DNA of 64,000 nucleotides from Bryobacter sp964387685 (GTDB lineage: Bacteria > Acidobacteriota > Terriglobia > Bryobacterales > Bryobacteraceae), in assembly GCA_964387685.1 (NCBI GenBank), contig CAYLXK010000022.1, positions 34,991 to 98,990 on the forward strand, given 5' to 3'. Each line of letters opens with the position of its first letter. Within the stretch, counting starts at the first letter, position 1. Positions 25,736 through 33,654 of the stretch are shown here, piece after piece. Position numbers and translations under genes: made by a program. A model generated the notes under the pieces. That model ran no database searches. It was given only the letters and a program-made list of their open reading frames with translations, and had not been told where the DNA came from.

Positions 25736-26500
25736 ATGACTCTTTCGGGAAAGACCGCCGTCGTCACGGGCGGAGCCAGCGGAATCGGGTTGGCGGCCGC
25801 AAAGCTCCTGCTGGAACGCGGCGCCGAAGTCCACATTTGGGACCGTCAGGCACCCCTTGAGCCGGTCCCGGCGGCCTCGACGCTTCTGGATCTTTCCGAT
25901 ACGGTCCAGGTAGAAAAAGCCGCCCGCCTGCTTTCGCACGTGGACATTCTCGTTCATTCCGCCGGCATCCAAACCTACGGAACTGCCCTGTCCACATCCG
26001 ACGAACTCTGGGAACAGACCATGGCGATCAACGTTGGCGCCGCCTTCAAGGTCGTTCGCGCGCTCTTGCCTCTCATGCTCACCCAGGGCGGGAGCATCAT
26101 CCTTGTTGGTAGCGTCCAATCCGTTGGCGCCGTCGCGAATTCGGCCGCCTACGTCACCTCCAAGCACGCCATCCTCGGCTTAACCCGTTCTGTGGCCCTT
26201 GATTACGCCAAAAGCGGCATCCGCTGCAACTGCCTCTGTCCGGGCGCGATCGATACGCCCATGCTGCGCCGCAGCGCGGAGTTAACCGGCGACCCGGAAG
26301 GCACCCTGGAAGCCTGCTCTAACGTACACCCCATGGGCCGCCTGGGCACCGCCGAAGACATCGCCCGAATCATTGCTTTCCTGGCCTCCGACGACGCCGC
26401 TTTTGTCACCGGCACGGCTTTTCTCGCCGATGGCGGCGCCATGGTGGCCATCGGCGGCACCGCCTTTCAGCAACACGGCACCGCCCGCGCGGGTGCCTAG
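25736..26500 (+). CDS. Short-chain dehydrogenase/reductase
   Basis: 254-residue classical SDR with the cofactor motif TGGASGIG near the N-terminus, HSAGIQTYG (NNAG-like) and the catalytic Ser-Tyr-Lys: GSVQSVGAVANSAAYVTSKHA. The C-terminus ITGTAFLADGG-type segment is normal. The substrate is unknown. ATG 25736 leaves under 40 bases to the divergent oxidoreductase, so control is probably shared. The frame extends upstream to 25373 but that part is antisense to the oxidoreductase. Its stop immediately abuts the stop of convergent ahpD. Confidence 0.88.
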   Translation: MTLSGKTAVVTGGASGIGLAAAKLLLERGAEVHIWDRQAPLEPVPAASTLLDLSDTVQVEKAARLLSHVDILVHSAGIQTYGTALSTSDELWEQTMAINVGAAFKVVRALLPLMLTQGGSIILVGSVQSVGAVANSAAYVTSKHAILGLTRSVALDYAKSGIRCNCLCPGAIDTPMLRRSAELTGDPEGTLEACSNVHPMGRLGTAEDIARIIAFLASDDAAFVTGTAFLADGGAMVAIGGTAFQQHGTARAGA

Positions 26501-27037
26501 CTAACCAGCCGCCACCACGCTTTCCGCCTCCAGGATGGTGGCGATCGAATGCAGCACCGCCGCCAGCCGCACACTTGCCAGGATCGTCTCTTCGCCCACT
26601 CCCTTTTCGCGCAGAACCTTCTCGTGGGAAGCCACGCAGGTGGCGCAATTGTTGATCGCGCTCACGGCCGTACACCAAAGCTCGAAGTCCAGATGATCGG
26701 CCCCGTGCGCTCGCATGATGTTCATCCTTAACCGGGCCGGAATCGTGGCGTACTTTTCATTGGGCGTCAAATGTAGGAAGCGGTAATACACGTTGTTCAT
26801 CCCCATCACCGTAGCGGCGGCCTTCGCTCCGCGGATTTGTTCGGGTGTCAGGTGCTTCTCGGCTTCGTTAAAAACCGCCTCGGTCACTTCCGGGTTCCGG
26901 CAGGCGATTGCACAGGCCACCAAGGTGCCCCAGGTCTGCGCCGGGCTCAGTTCCGGCTGCTGCAAGAGCGAGCTCAGATTCAATTTCATGTCTTTGGCGT
27001 ATTCGGGGAGCGCGTTCAAGATCGACTCAAGACTCAT
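26501..27037 (-). CDS. ahpD: Alkyl hydroperoxide reductase AhpD
   Basis: 178-residue AhpD/CMD-fold protein. The active-site segment is ELWCTAVSAINNCATCVASHEK, giving Cys131, Cys134 and His138 in the C-x2-C-x3-H arrangement with the upstream Glu119. AhpD passes electrons to AhpC or reduces peroxides itself. It lies 88 bases downstream of ahpC with its own AGGAGAAGG site, behind a strong intrinsic terminator. Its level is thus probably lower than that of ahpC. Confidence 0.93.
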   Translation of the reverse strand: MSLESILNALPEYAKDMKLNLSSLLQQPELSPAQTWGTLVACAIACRNPEVTEAVFNEAEKHLTPEQIRGAKAAATVMGMNNVYYRFLHLTPNEKYATIPARLRMNIMRAHGADHLDFELWCTAVSAINNCATCVASHEKVLREKGVGEETILASVRLAAVLHSIATILEAESVVAAG

Positions 27038-27060
27038 TTCGTTTACCTTCTCCTGGGATG

Positions 27061-27099
27061 AAAAAAAGAGGCGGTCCGATCTAATCGGCGCCCGCCTCT
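27061..27099 (-). terminator. Intrinsic terminator between ahpC and ahpD
   Basis: On the minus strand AGAGGCGG (27099-27092) pairs with CCGCCTCT (27074-27067) with an inner CCGAT/ATCGG stem, and is followed by a run of T on that strand (27067-27061). The ahpD ribosome-binding site follows at once, so read-through or a hidden promoter is needed for ahpD. Confidence 0.85.
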
Positions 27100-27125
27100 C
27101 TACCTATGTCTGCGATAGGAACGTG

Positions 27126-27662
27126 CTACGGCTTCAAGACCGCTTCGCCCTGCTTCCAATTGCAGGGGCAAAGCTCGTCCGTTTGCAGTGCGTCCAGCAC
27201 GCGAATCACTTCCTGCGGGTTCCGGCCCACGCTCAAGTCCGTCACCATCACGAAACGAATGATGTTTTCAGGGTCGACGATAAACGTGGCGCGCTGGCAG
27301 ACGCCCGCATTCGGATCGAGGATCCCCAGGGCCGAGCTCAGCTCCCGCTTCACGTCCGCCAGCATCGGGAAGGGAAGATCGTGCAGGTCTTCGTGATGCG
27401 TGCGCCAAGCCAGATGCACAAACTCTGAGTCGGTCGAGCCGCCCACCACCTGGCAATCGCGGTCGCTGAATTCGCCGTTCAACTTGCCAAAGGCGGCGAT
27501 TTCCGTCGGGCAAACGAAGGTGAAGTCCTTCGGCCAGAAAAAATACACTTTCCACTTCCCGCCGTACGTAGAATCCGTCAGCGTCTCAAACGCCTTGTCC
27601 TTCTCCGTGCTCACGGTTGCGGTCATCGAAAATTGGGGGAAAGCCTGTCCCACTCCAAGCAT
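27126..27662 (-). CDS. ahpC: Peroxiredoxin AhpC
   Basis: 178-residue 2-Cys peroxiredoxin. The peroxidatic cysteine is Cys51 in DFTFVCPTEIAAF, and the C-terminal DELCPCNWKQGE supplies Cys165 and Cys167. The two-cysteine tail plus an AhpD partner resembles the actinobacterial AhpC-AhpD pair rather than AhpC-AhpF. The protein reduces hydrogen peroxide, alkyl peroxides and peroxynitrite. It lies 15 bases after the PerR-like gene with an AGGAG site, so regulator and enzyme are co-transcribed. It ends 26 bases before the terminator. Confidence 0.95.
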   Translation of the reverse strand: MLGVGQAFPQFSMTATVSTEKDKAFETLTDSTYGGKWKVYFFWPKDFTFVCPTEIAAFGKLNGEFSDRDCQVVGGSTDSEFVHLAWRTHHEDLHDLPFPMLADVKRELSSALGILDPNAGVCQRATFIVDPENIIRFVMVTDLSVGRNPQEVIRVLDALQTDELCPCNWKQGEAVLKP

Positions 27663-27677
27663 GCAGTAGTCTCCTGT

Positions 27678-28142
27678 TTAGTTAATCCGTCCCGAATTCT
27701 TTGCTTTCCGGGCCTTGCGCCCACAGCGTGCGCAGAGTCCCAGAACTTCCACATTCAAGCGGTGCAAAGTAAAACCCTTCGGCAGGGTGTTCTTCACACG
27801 TACCGCTTCAATCTCGCTGGCCGGCCAATCCTGAATCCGTTTGCATTCGACGCACACCAAATGATGGTGCGGCTCCATATTGCTCTCCAAGCGTAGAGAG
27901 CCGTGATGCACGCTCACCTCTTGCACCAGCCCGTGCTCAACAAAAGTCTTGATGGTGTTGTAAACCGTGGCCAGAGAAAGGGAGGGAAGCTTCTTCTTGA
28001 CGCGTTCGTAGACCAATTCGGGGCTGGGATGCTCCGGCATCTTCGCCAGTTCGCCGTAAATTACCCATCGTTGATGGGTGAGAACCAAACCAGCCTCCCG
28101 GCATCGAGCGCGCAAGGCTTCCAGCGCCAGAACCGAGTTCAT
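27678..28142 (-). CDS. Fur-family peroxide regulator (PerR-like)
   Basis: 154-residue Fur-family repressor. The winged helix is LTHQRWVIYGELAKM to LSLATVYNTIKTFVEHGLV. The dimerisation domain has PHHHLVCVECKRI and VLGLCARCGRK, giving two CxxC pairs (Cys97/100 and Cys137/140) for structural zinc. Placement directly before ahpC and ahpD supports PerR rather than Fur or Zur. A perfect palindrome 13 bases upstream of its start is the likely operator. Peroxide oxidation of the metal site would release the repressor and induce the whole unit. Confidence 0.88.
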   Translation of the reverse strand: MNSVLALEALRARCREAGLVLTHQRWVIYGELAKMPEHPSPELVYERVKKKLPSLSLATVYNTIKTFVEHGLVQEVSVHHGSLRLESNMEPHHHLVCVECKRIQDWPASEIEAVRVKNTLPKGFTLHRLNVEVLGLCARCGRKARKAKNSGRIN

Positions 28143-28143
28143 A

Positions 28144-28171
28144 GTTTCTATTGTTTTAGAAACCTTCTAAA
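28144..28171 (-). promoter_or_regulatory. Probable PerR-like operator
   Basis: TTTAGAA-ACC-TTCTAAA (28155-28171) is a perfect 17-bp palindrome. An overlapping repeat GTTTCTA (28144-28150)/TAGAAAC (28157-28163) adds a third half-site. The AT-rich layout and size match Fur-family operators, and it lies between the regulator start and the divergent tgt promoter. Confidence 0.7.
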
Positions 28172-28197
28172 TTGTCAATCGCCTGCTGTCCCAGCCC

Positions 28198-28203
28198 TAC
28201 AAT
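28198..28203 (+). promoter_or_regulatory. Putative -10 element (TACAAT) of tgt
   Basis: TACAAT ends exactly 6 bases before TTG 28210, predicting a leaderless tgt mRNA. A TTGTCA at 28172-28177 is the only -35-like hexamer, at a long 20-bp spacing. Confidence 0.5.
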
Positions 28204-28209
28204 AAAGGT

Positions 28210-29373
28210 TTGTTCGAGCGCTTTCATTTTGAGCTGGAGGCCGTTTGCCCCGTCTCCGGCGCCCGTGCCGGAACCTTCCATACTCCCCACGGGCCCGTGC
28301 CTACTCCCGTCTTCATGCCCGTTGGCACCCAGGCCTCCGTCAAGGGCGTGATGCCGCGGGATTTGCTGGAGGATATCAACGCCCCGATCATTCTTTCCAA
28401 TACCTATCACCTCTATCTGCGTCCCGGTCACGAAACGGTTCAAGAGCTCGGCGGTCTTCACCAGTTCATGCAGTGGCCCCGCGCCATCCTCACCGACAGC
28501 GGCGGCTTCCAGGTCTTTAGCCTCAGCGACCTTCGCCAGGTGCACGAGCACGGCGTCGAGTTCCAAAGCCACCTCGATGGCGCCCGCCACACGTTTACTC
28601 CGGAATCCACCGTTGACGTCCAGCTCGCCCTCGGTTCCGACATTTTGATGGTCCTCGACGAGTGCACAGAGTTCCCGGCCACTTTCGACCGCGCCCAGAA
28701 AAGCATGGAATTAAGCGTGCGCTGGGCCCAGCGCGCCTTTCAACACTACCGTGGCCCTCGCAAAGACAAGGCGAATACTCACGCGCTCTTCCCCATCGTC
28801 CAAGGAGGAATGTATCCGGAACTCCGGATTCGCTGCGTGGAGCAACTGCTTGCCTTGGATGCCGCCGGCTATGCCATCGGGGGCTTGAGCGTCGGCGAAC
28901 CGCGTCCACAATCTCTGGAAATGGTGGAAGTCGTCGCGCCGCTCCTGCCTTCAGACCGTCCCCGCTATGTAATGGGCGTTGGTCTGCCCGAGGAACTGCC
29001 GGAATATGTGGCGCGCGGCGTCGACATGATGGACTGCGTCATGCCCAGCCGTAACGCCCGCAATGGATGCCTTTTCACTTCCAAGGGACGCCTCATTATC
29101 AAAAACTCCCGCTACAAAAACGACCCCCTCCCCTTGGACGAATCCTGCGCCTGCTACACCTGCCGGCACTTCTCCCGCGCCTATCTTCGCCATTTGTTCT
29201 TGGCGCAAGAGATCCTCTTTAGTACCCTTGCCACTATCCATAACCTTCGCTACTACCTTGAAATCATGCGCCGGATGCGAGAAAGTATCCTAGGTGGGCG
29301 ATTTCCACAGTTTTTGGATGCCCAGCGCGCCCTCCCTACTTCCCTTGCCGGGGAACCTGCGGAGAGCCAGTAG
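28210..29373 (+). CDS. tgt: Queuine/preQ1 tRNA-guanine transglycosylase
   Basis: 387-residue Tgt, which exchanges guanine 34 for preQ1 in tRNAs for Asp, Asn, His and Tyr. It has VFMPVGTQASVKG, LTDSGGFQVFSL with the catalytic aspartate, MDCVMPSRNARNG with the second aspartate, and a zinc site CACYTCRHFSRAYLRHLF. No ATG is near the conserved N-terminus, so TTG 28210 is taken as the start, supported by the -10 hexamer placed for a leaderless message. It precedes yajC-secD-secF, the common bacterial order. Confidence 0.95.
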   Translation: MFERFHFELEAVCPVSGARAGTFHTPHGPVPTPVFMPVGTQASVKGVMPRDLLEDINAPIILSNTYHLYLRPGHETVQELGGLHQFMQWPRAILTDSGGFQVFSLSDLRQVHEHGVEFQSHLDGARHTFTPESTVDVQLALGSDILMVLDECTEFPATFDRAQKSMELSVRWAQRAFQHYRGPRKDKANTHALFPIVQGGMYPELRIRCVEQLLALDAAGYAIGGLSVGEPRPQSLEMVEVVAPLLPSDRPRYVMGVGLPEELPEYVARGVDMMDCVMPSRNARNGCLFTSKGRLIIKNSRYKNDPLPLDESCACYTCRHFSRAYLRHLFLAQEILFSTLATIHNLRYYLEIMRRMRESILGGRFPQFLDAQRALPTSLAGEPAESQ

Positions 29374-29386
29374 AGTGGAAAGCCTG

Positions 29387-29392
29387 TAGAAT
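29387..29392 (+). promoter_or_regulatory. Putative -10 element (TAGAAT) before yajC
   Basis: TAGAAT lies 25 bases before ATG 29418 in the 44-bp gap after tgt, so yajC-secDF may have its own promoter. No clear -35 is visible. Confidence 0.35.
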
Positions 29393-29417
29393 CTCTGTTA
29401 GCTCCTGAATTCACCCC

Positions 29418-29738
29418 ATGATGATGCCCGCTTTTATTTTGCAGGCGGGAGGCAATTCCACGCTGGGATTGCTCCTGCCGGTGGCGATGTTCGCCATCAT
29501 GTATTTCCTGATCATTCTTCCGCAGCAACGCCAGCGCAAGAAGACGCAGGAAATGTTAAGCGGCCTCAAGAGCGGCGACGAAGTCGTTACCAACGGGGGC
29601 ATCGTGGGCACGATCTTCTCGATCAACACCGAAGACGACACGCTTGTGCTTCGAGTTAAGCCCGACGGGGTGAAGCTGCGCTTCGCTCGCCAGAGCGTCG
29701 CCGCCAAGGTGAATGCCGAAAGCGCCGCCGCGGCGTAA
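29418..29738 (+). CDS. yajC: Sec translocon accessory subunit YajC
   Basis: 106-residue single-span membrane protein. The hydrophobic helix (GLLLPVAMFAIMYFLIILP) is followed by QQRQRKKTQEMLSGLKSGDEVVTNGGIVGTI, the YajC hallmark. It joins SecD and SecF in the holotranslocon. It sits between tgt and secD. The start may be any of the first three methionines; 29418 is given. Confidence 0.95.
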   Translation: MMMPAFILQAGGNSTLGLLLPVAMFAIMYFLIILPQQRQRKKTQEMLSGLKSGDEVVTNGGIVGTIFSINTEDDTLVLRVKPDGVKLRFARQSVAAKVNAESAAAA

Positions 29739-29803
29739 ACAAGTTTTTAACCGGCCGCCAGACGCGCTGCTTCGCGCGCCGGTGGCCGCTGGGAAAGGTT
29801 TTT

Positions 29804-31414
29804 ATGGATAGAAGTCTTTGGATTAAGTTCGCCTCGATTGCCGGCGTCACGCTCGTCTGCCTTTACGGCATCATTGGCCTGCCCACCAGCAAGCAGGAAC
29901 TGATTGACAATTTCAACAAAAACATCCGTCTCGGTCTCGATCTGAAGGGCGGCAGCCAACTGGTTCTCCAGGTGCAGGTCCAGGACGCCTTCAAAGCCGA
30001 GGCCGACCAGGTGTCCGACCGTCTGAAATCGTTGCTGCGCGAGCGCAACATCGAATACGGCGCCTTTGACCGCAACGACCCCGCGACGATCGAGGACGCC
30101 AGTAAGATTCAAATCGACGCCAAAGGCATCCCTCTCGCCAAGACCTCAGACTTCCGCTCCCTCGTTAGCGAGCGCTTTCCCGACTGGAGTGTCGGCAGCG
30201 TCAGCCCCACGGATTACCGCCTCACTATGAAGCCCACCTCGGCCCTAGAGTTCCGCAAGAAAACGGTCGCTACCTCCATCCGCACCATCGAAAGCCGCAT
30301 CGACGGCCTTGGCTTGGCCGAAGCCTCTGTCCAGCAGCGCGGCGCCGCCGAAACCGAGCCGGAAATCCTGGTCCAAATGCCGGGCGTGGACGATCCCGCG
30401 CGCATCAAGCAGATTCTCCAAACCGCCGCCTTGCTCGAACTCTACGAAGTACAGGAAGGGCCTTTCGCCTCCCGCGATATGGCTCTCAACCAGTTCAACG
30501 GCATCCTGCCCACCGGCACCAAACTGGTCCGCGGCCAGGGCGCCCAGGACAGCTACTTCCTCCTCAAGCGGACCCCCGTGATTACGGGACGCGATTTGAA
30601 GGACTCCCGCCCCAGCCAGGATCCAACCAACGGCCAGTGGGCCACCTCCTTCGTTCTCAGCCAGGAAGCCGCCAAGCGTTTTGAACGCTTCACCGAAGCC
30701 AACATCAATAAGCGCCTGGCCATCGTGCTAGACAATCAGGTCCGCAGCGCACCCACGATCCAAAGCAAAATCTCCGACAACGGCCAGATCACCGGCGCCG
30801 CCAGCCAACAGGAAGCAAATGACCTCGCCCTTGTGCTTCGCGCCGGCTCTTTGCCCGCCGGCATCGTCTACTTGGAGGAGCGTACCGTCGGGCCTAGCTT
30901 GGGTGCCGATTCCATCCAACAAGGCCTCACCAGCGGCGCCGTCGGTCTCGTGGCAGTCGTCCTGGTCATGCTCGTTTACTACAAGAAGAGTGGCATTAAT
31001 GCCACGGTCGCTCTCATCTTGAACGCTATTATTCTGATCGCCATGCTCGCCTGGTTTGGCGCCACCCTAACCCTGCCCGGCATCGCGGGCGTGGTCCTAA
31101 CCATCGGCATGGCCGTCGATTCCAACGTGCTGATCTTCGAGCGCATCCGGGAGGAGCTCCGCGGCGGCAAAAGTGTCCGCGCCGCCATTGACGCGGGCTT
31201 CAGCCGCGCCTTCCTCACCATCATCGACACCCACGTCACCGCCGTAGTGTCCAGCGCGTTTCTTTTCATCTTTGGCACGACCAACGTCAAGGGCTTCGCC
31301 GTAACGTTGATCATCGGCCTGATTGCCAACGTCTTCACCGCTGTTTACGTATCCAAGTTCATCTTCGACTGGGAGCTCAGCGGCAACAAGAAAGTAACCA
31401 CCCTGAGCATCTAG
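29804..31414 (+). CDS. secD: Protein translocase subunit SecD
   Basis: 536-residue RND-type membrane protein. Helix 1 is near the N-terminus, followed by the D1 motif IRLGLDLKGGSQLVLQV and a large periplasmic P1 domain. Five C-terminal helices begin at about residue 375; conserved segments are GPSLGADSIQQG, GIAGVVLTIGMAVDSNVLIFERIREEL and SRAFLTIIDTHVT. SecD with SecF uses the proton gradient to help exported proteins leave the channel. It is followed after 125 bases by secF. Confidence 0.96.
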   Translation: MDRSLWIKFASIAGVTLVCLYGIIGLPTSKQELIDNFNKNIRLGLDLKGGSQLVLQVQVQDAFKAEADQVSDRLKSLLRERNIEYGAFDRNDPATIEDASKIQIDAKGIPLAKTSDFRSLVSERFPDWSVGSVSPTDYRLTMKPTSALEFRKKTVATSIRTIESRIDGLGLAEASVQQRGAAETEPEILVQMPGVDDPARIKQILQTAALLELYEVQEGPFASRDMALNQFNGILPTGTKLVRGQGAQDSYFLLKRTPVITGRDLKDSRPSQDPTNGQWATSFVLSQEAAKRFERFTEANINKRLAIVLDNQVRSAPTIQSKISDNGQITGAASQQEANDLALVLRAGSLPAGIVYLEERTVGPSLGADSIQQGLTSGAVGLVAVVLVMLVYYKKSGINATVALILNAIILIAMLAWFGATLTLPGIAGVVLTIGMAVDSNVLIFERIREELRGGKSVRAAIDAGFSRAFLTIIDTHVTAVVSSAFLFIFGTTNVKGFAVTLIIGLIANVFTAVYVSKFIFDWELSGNKKVTTLSI

Positions 31415-31539
31415 CCGCAGGGCTGCTCAGATTAATTTGAATTTTTTCGTCGTCGAGCGGAACGAATTTCCGCTCCGGCGGGAACCAGAAAGGAACGGCT
31501 GGTGTCTCAACCATCGAGATACCTGCCCCAAGAGGCAGC

Positions 31540-32751
31540 ATGGAGCTTTTTCGCGATACTAATTACGATTTTTTGGGCAACAAGTGGCCCTTCATCATTG
31601 CCACGCTCATTTTGACGGCCGTGGGTTTAGGGAGCCTCATCTTGAAGGGTGGGCCCCGCTACGGCATCGATTTCAAGGGCGGCACGTTGCTTTACGTTAA
31701 GTTTGCTCAGAAGCCCAGCGAGGAATCCGTCCGGTCGGCGCTAGCCAAAAAAATCCCGGGCGAGATTTCGGTGGTGGCTGTCCAGGGGACCAATGAACTC
31801 ATGATCCAGACCGAGCTCAAGGGAGACAAAGAACTGCAATCCACGCGGCAAACGATCGAGGATACTTTGGCCGAACTCTTTGGTTCCACTAAGGACAAGG
31901 CTGACTTTGCCCGTTCGAGTTCTGGCGCCATCTACGACCGGCTGCTTCTGCCGTTGCAAAAGGCCGGAGTCTTCGTCGACGATGCGGATCTGCGCAAGCT
32001 GTCCGCCTCCCTGGCCGAATTTCGCGACAAACAAAAGGGCGGGCTGGTTGCGAACCTCGATGAATTGTCCACGGCTCCCGGTATGACCGCGCCGATCTTG
32101 AACGTGGTCAAGCAGGAGTTCTTCCCGGGCCAGTACCAGGTCCGCAATACCGAAGTCGTCGGCCCCAAGGTCGGCAGCGAGTTGCGCAACAAGGCCATGC
32201 TGGCGACGCTTTACGCGCTGGCCGGAATGTTGATATACATAGGCCTTCGCTTTGAGTTCGTTTATGGCTTCGCGGCCGTGATCGCCGTCTTTCACGACAC
32301 GATCATGACCCTAGGACTTTTTTCCCTTTTCGATAAGGAGATTTCCTTGACAGTGGTCGCCGCGATCCTTACATTAGTTGGTTACTCGATGAACGACACG
32401 ATCGTAGTGTTTGATCGCATTCGAGAGAATTTGCAGCGCGGACGGAAGGGAAACATGACGGAGATCGTGAATCGCAGCGTCAACGAGACGTTGAGCCGCA
32501 CCATCATGACATCCGGTCTGACCTTTCTCACTGCCGTTGCTCTATGGTTGTTTGGTGGCCAAGTGTTGAATGGTTTCGCCTTCGCCTTGGTAATCGGTAT
32601 TCTTGTTGGAACGTATTCGTCGGTGTTCGTGGCTAGCCCAATTCTCGTTGCCTGGCAGGAGTATGCGCAGAAACGCAACGGGGGCAAATCCGGAGGGGCT
32701 TCCGCCACTGAAGTAAAATCGGCCGCGAAAAAAGTAGCGGTCAAATCATAA
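31540..32751 (+). CDS. secF: Protein translocase subunit SecF with enlarged periplasmic loop
   Basis: 403 residues, about 90 longer than typical SecF. Helix 1 and RYGIDFKGGTLLYVKF are normal, and the C-terminal membrane part is intact (GPKVGSELRNKAMLATLYALAGMLIYIGLRFEF, VGYSMNDTIVVFDRIREN, RTIMTSGLTFLTAVALW). The extra length lies in the periplasmic loop, about residues 85-190, and contains Lys/Asp-rich helical stretches. The 125-bp gap from secD holds two short hairpins (GAGCGGAA/TTCCGCTC near 31456 and GGT-TCTC/GAGA-ACC near 31502), and an AAGAGG site precedes ATG 31540. Confidence 0.93.
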   Translation: MELFRDTNYDFLGNKWPFIIATLILTAVGLGSLILKGGPRYGIDFKGGTLLYVKFAQKPSEESVRSALAKKIPGEISVVAVQGTNELMIQTELKGDKELQSTRQTIEDTLAELFGSTKDKADFARSSSGAIYDRLLLPLQKAGVFVDDADLRKLSASLAEFRDKQKGGLVANLDELSTAPGMTAPILNVVKQEFFPGQYQVRNTEVVGPKVGSELRNKAMLATLYALAGMLIYIGLRFEFVYGFAAVIAVFHDTIMTLGLFSLFDKEISLTVVAAILTLVGYSMNDTIVVFDRIRENLQRGRKGNMTEIVNRSVNETLSRTIMTSGLTFLTAVALWLFGGQVLNGFAFALVIGILVGTYSSVFVASPILVAWQEYAQKRNGGKSGGASATEVKSAAKKVAVKS

Positions 32752-32818
32752 AAACACCTGACGCGGATGTTTTCTTCTCTACTGGAGAAGTTTCGCGAGC
32801 AGGGAAAGGATTGAAGGA

Positions 32819-33571
32819 ATGTTCGAGCAGAGCCTAATTCAAGAAGAGAGTTCGACGCGTAAAGCGAGTTCTATCCTCACATCGTTCCTCTTGCAAATGG
32901 GAGTTTTGACGGTCCTGGTGATCCTGCCTCTCATTTACTACGAGAACCTCAACGTCAACTCCTTAAGCAGTTCTTTGGTCGCTCCTCCGCCGCCGCCTCC
33001 TCCTCCGCCGCCTCCCGCCCCCGCCCAGCCGGTCAAAGTGCAAAGAGTCGTTCCCCGGCAGTTCAACGCCAATCAGTTGATGGCCCCCCGCCAGATTCCC
33101 AAAGAAGTGGCCATGATCCGCGAAGAAGAAATGCCCGTGTCGATGGGCGTCTCTGGTGGCGTGCCCGGTGGTGTGCCCGGTGGTGTGCCCGGTGGCGTCA
33201 TGGGCGGCTTACTGGGCTCGATTCCCAACGCGGCTCCTCCGCCCCCCAAGGCCGATCCTCCCAAGCCCAAGCCTCCCACGGGCCCGGTCAAGATCGGCGG
33301 CAACGTCCAGAGCGCGAAACTGATCCGGCAGCCGCGTCCCGCCTATCCGCCGCTGGCCCGCCAAGCCCGCATCCAGGGCAAAGTGATTTTCAATGCCATC
33401 ATCTCCAAAGATGGCACCATCCAGAATTTGCAGATGGTCAGCGGTCACCCACTGCTTGTGCAGTCGGCGACCGATGCCGTCCGGCAGTGGGTCTATCAGC
33501 CCACGCTGCTTAATGGCGAAGCCGTCGAGGTCATCACGACCATCGAGGTTAACTTCACCTTGAGTCAATAA
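32819..33571 (+). CDS. tonB: TonB energy-transducing protein
   Basis: 250 residues. One N-terminal membrane helix (about 24-42) is followed by a polyproline stretch, a 12-bp-repeat-encoded Gly-Val-Pro-Gly region and a second Pro/Lys segment. The C-terminal TonB domain covers about residues 165-250 (PAYPPLARQARIQGKVIFNAIISKDGTIQNLQ, then VRQWVYQPTLLNGEAVEV). It carries proton-motive energy from ExbB/ExbD to outer-membrane receptors such as the one at 37518. It leads the exbB-exbD-exbD-TPR cluster, with a terminator hairpin after it. Confidence 0.93.
   Translation: MFEQSLIQEESSTRKASSILTSFLLQMGVLTVLVILPLIYYENLNVNSLSSSLVAPPPPPPPPPPPAPAQPVKVQRVVPRQFNANQLMAPRQIPKEVAMIREEEMPVSMGVSGGVPGGVPGGVPGGVMGGLLGSIPNAAPPPPKADPPKPKPPTGPVKIGGNVQSAKLIRQPRPAYPPLARQARIQGKVIFNAIISKDGTIQNLQMVSGHPLLVQSATDAVRQWVYQPTLLNGEAVEVITTIEVNFTLSQ
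33155..33199 (+). repeat. 12-bp tandem repeat inside tonB
   Basis: Three full copies and one partial copy of a GGTGGTGTGCCC unit encode Gly-Val-Pro-Gly repeats in the periplasm-spanning linker. Copy-number change would stay in frame and alter linker length. Confidence 0.9.
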
Positions 33572-33577
33572 GAATTC

Positions 33578-33604
33578 CGCGGACTCCCTGGAGTCCGCGT
33601 TTTC
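33578..33604 (+). terminator. Intrinsic terminator after tonB
   Basis: CGCGGACTCC (33578-33587) and GGAGTCCGCG (33590-33599) form a perfect stem followed by TTTT. It separates tonB from exbB and probably lowers read-through; the loop is very tight (CT), so the top pair or two will open. Confidence 0.75.
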
Positions 33605-33654
33605 TTGGTAGTTCCTCTAACCAATCCCAACTCAAACTCGCAGGAGATTTTTGC

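Noticed and set aside
33155..33199. CRISPR-like short repeats
   Set aside because: Contiguous coding repeats without spacers, inside tonB; no cas genes anywhere in the window.
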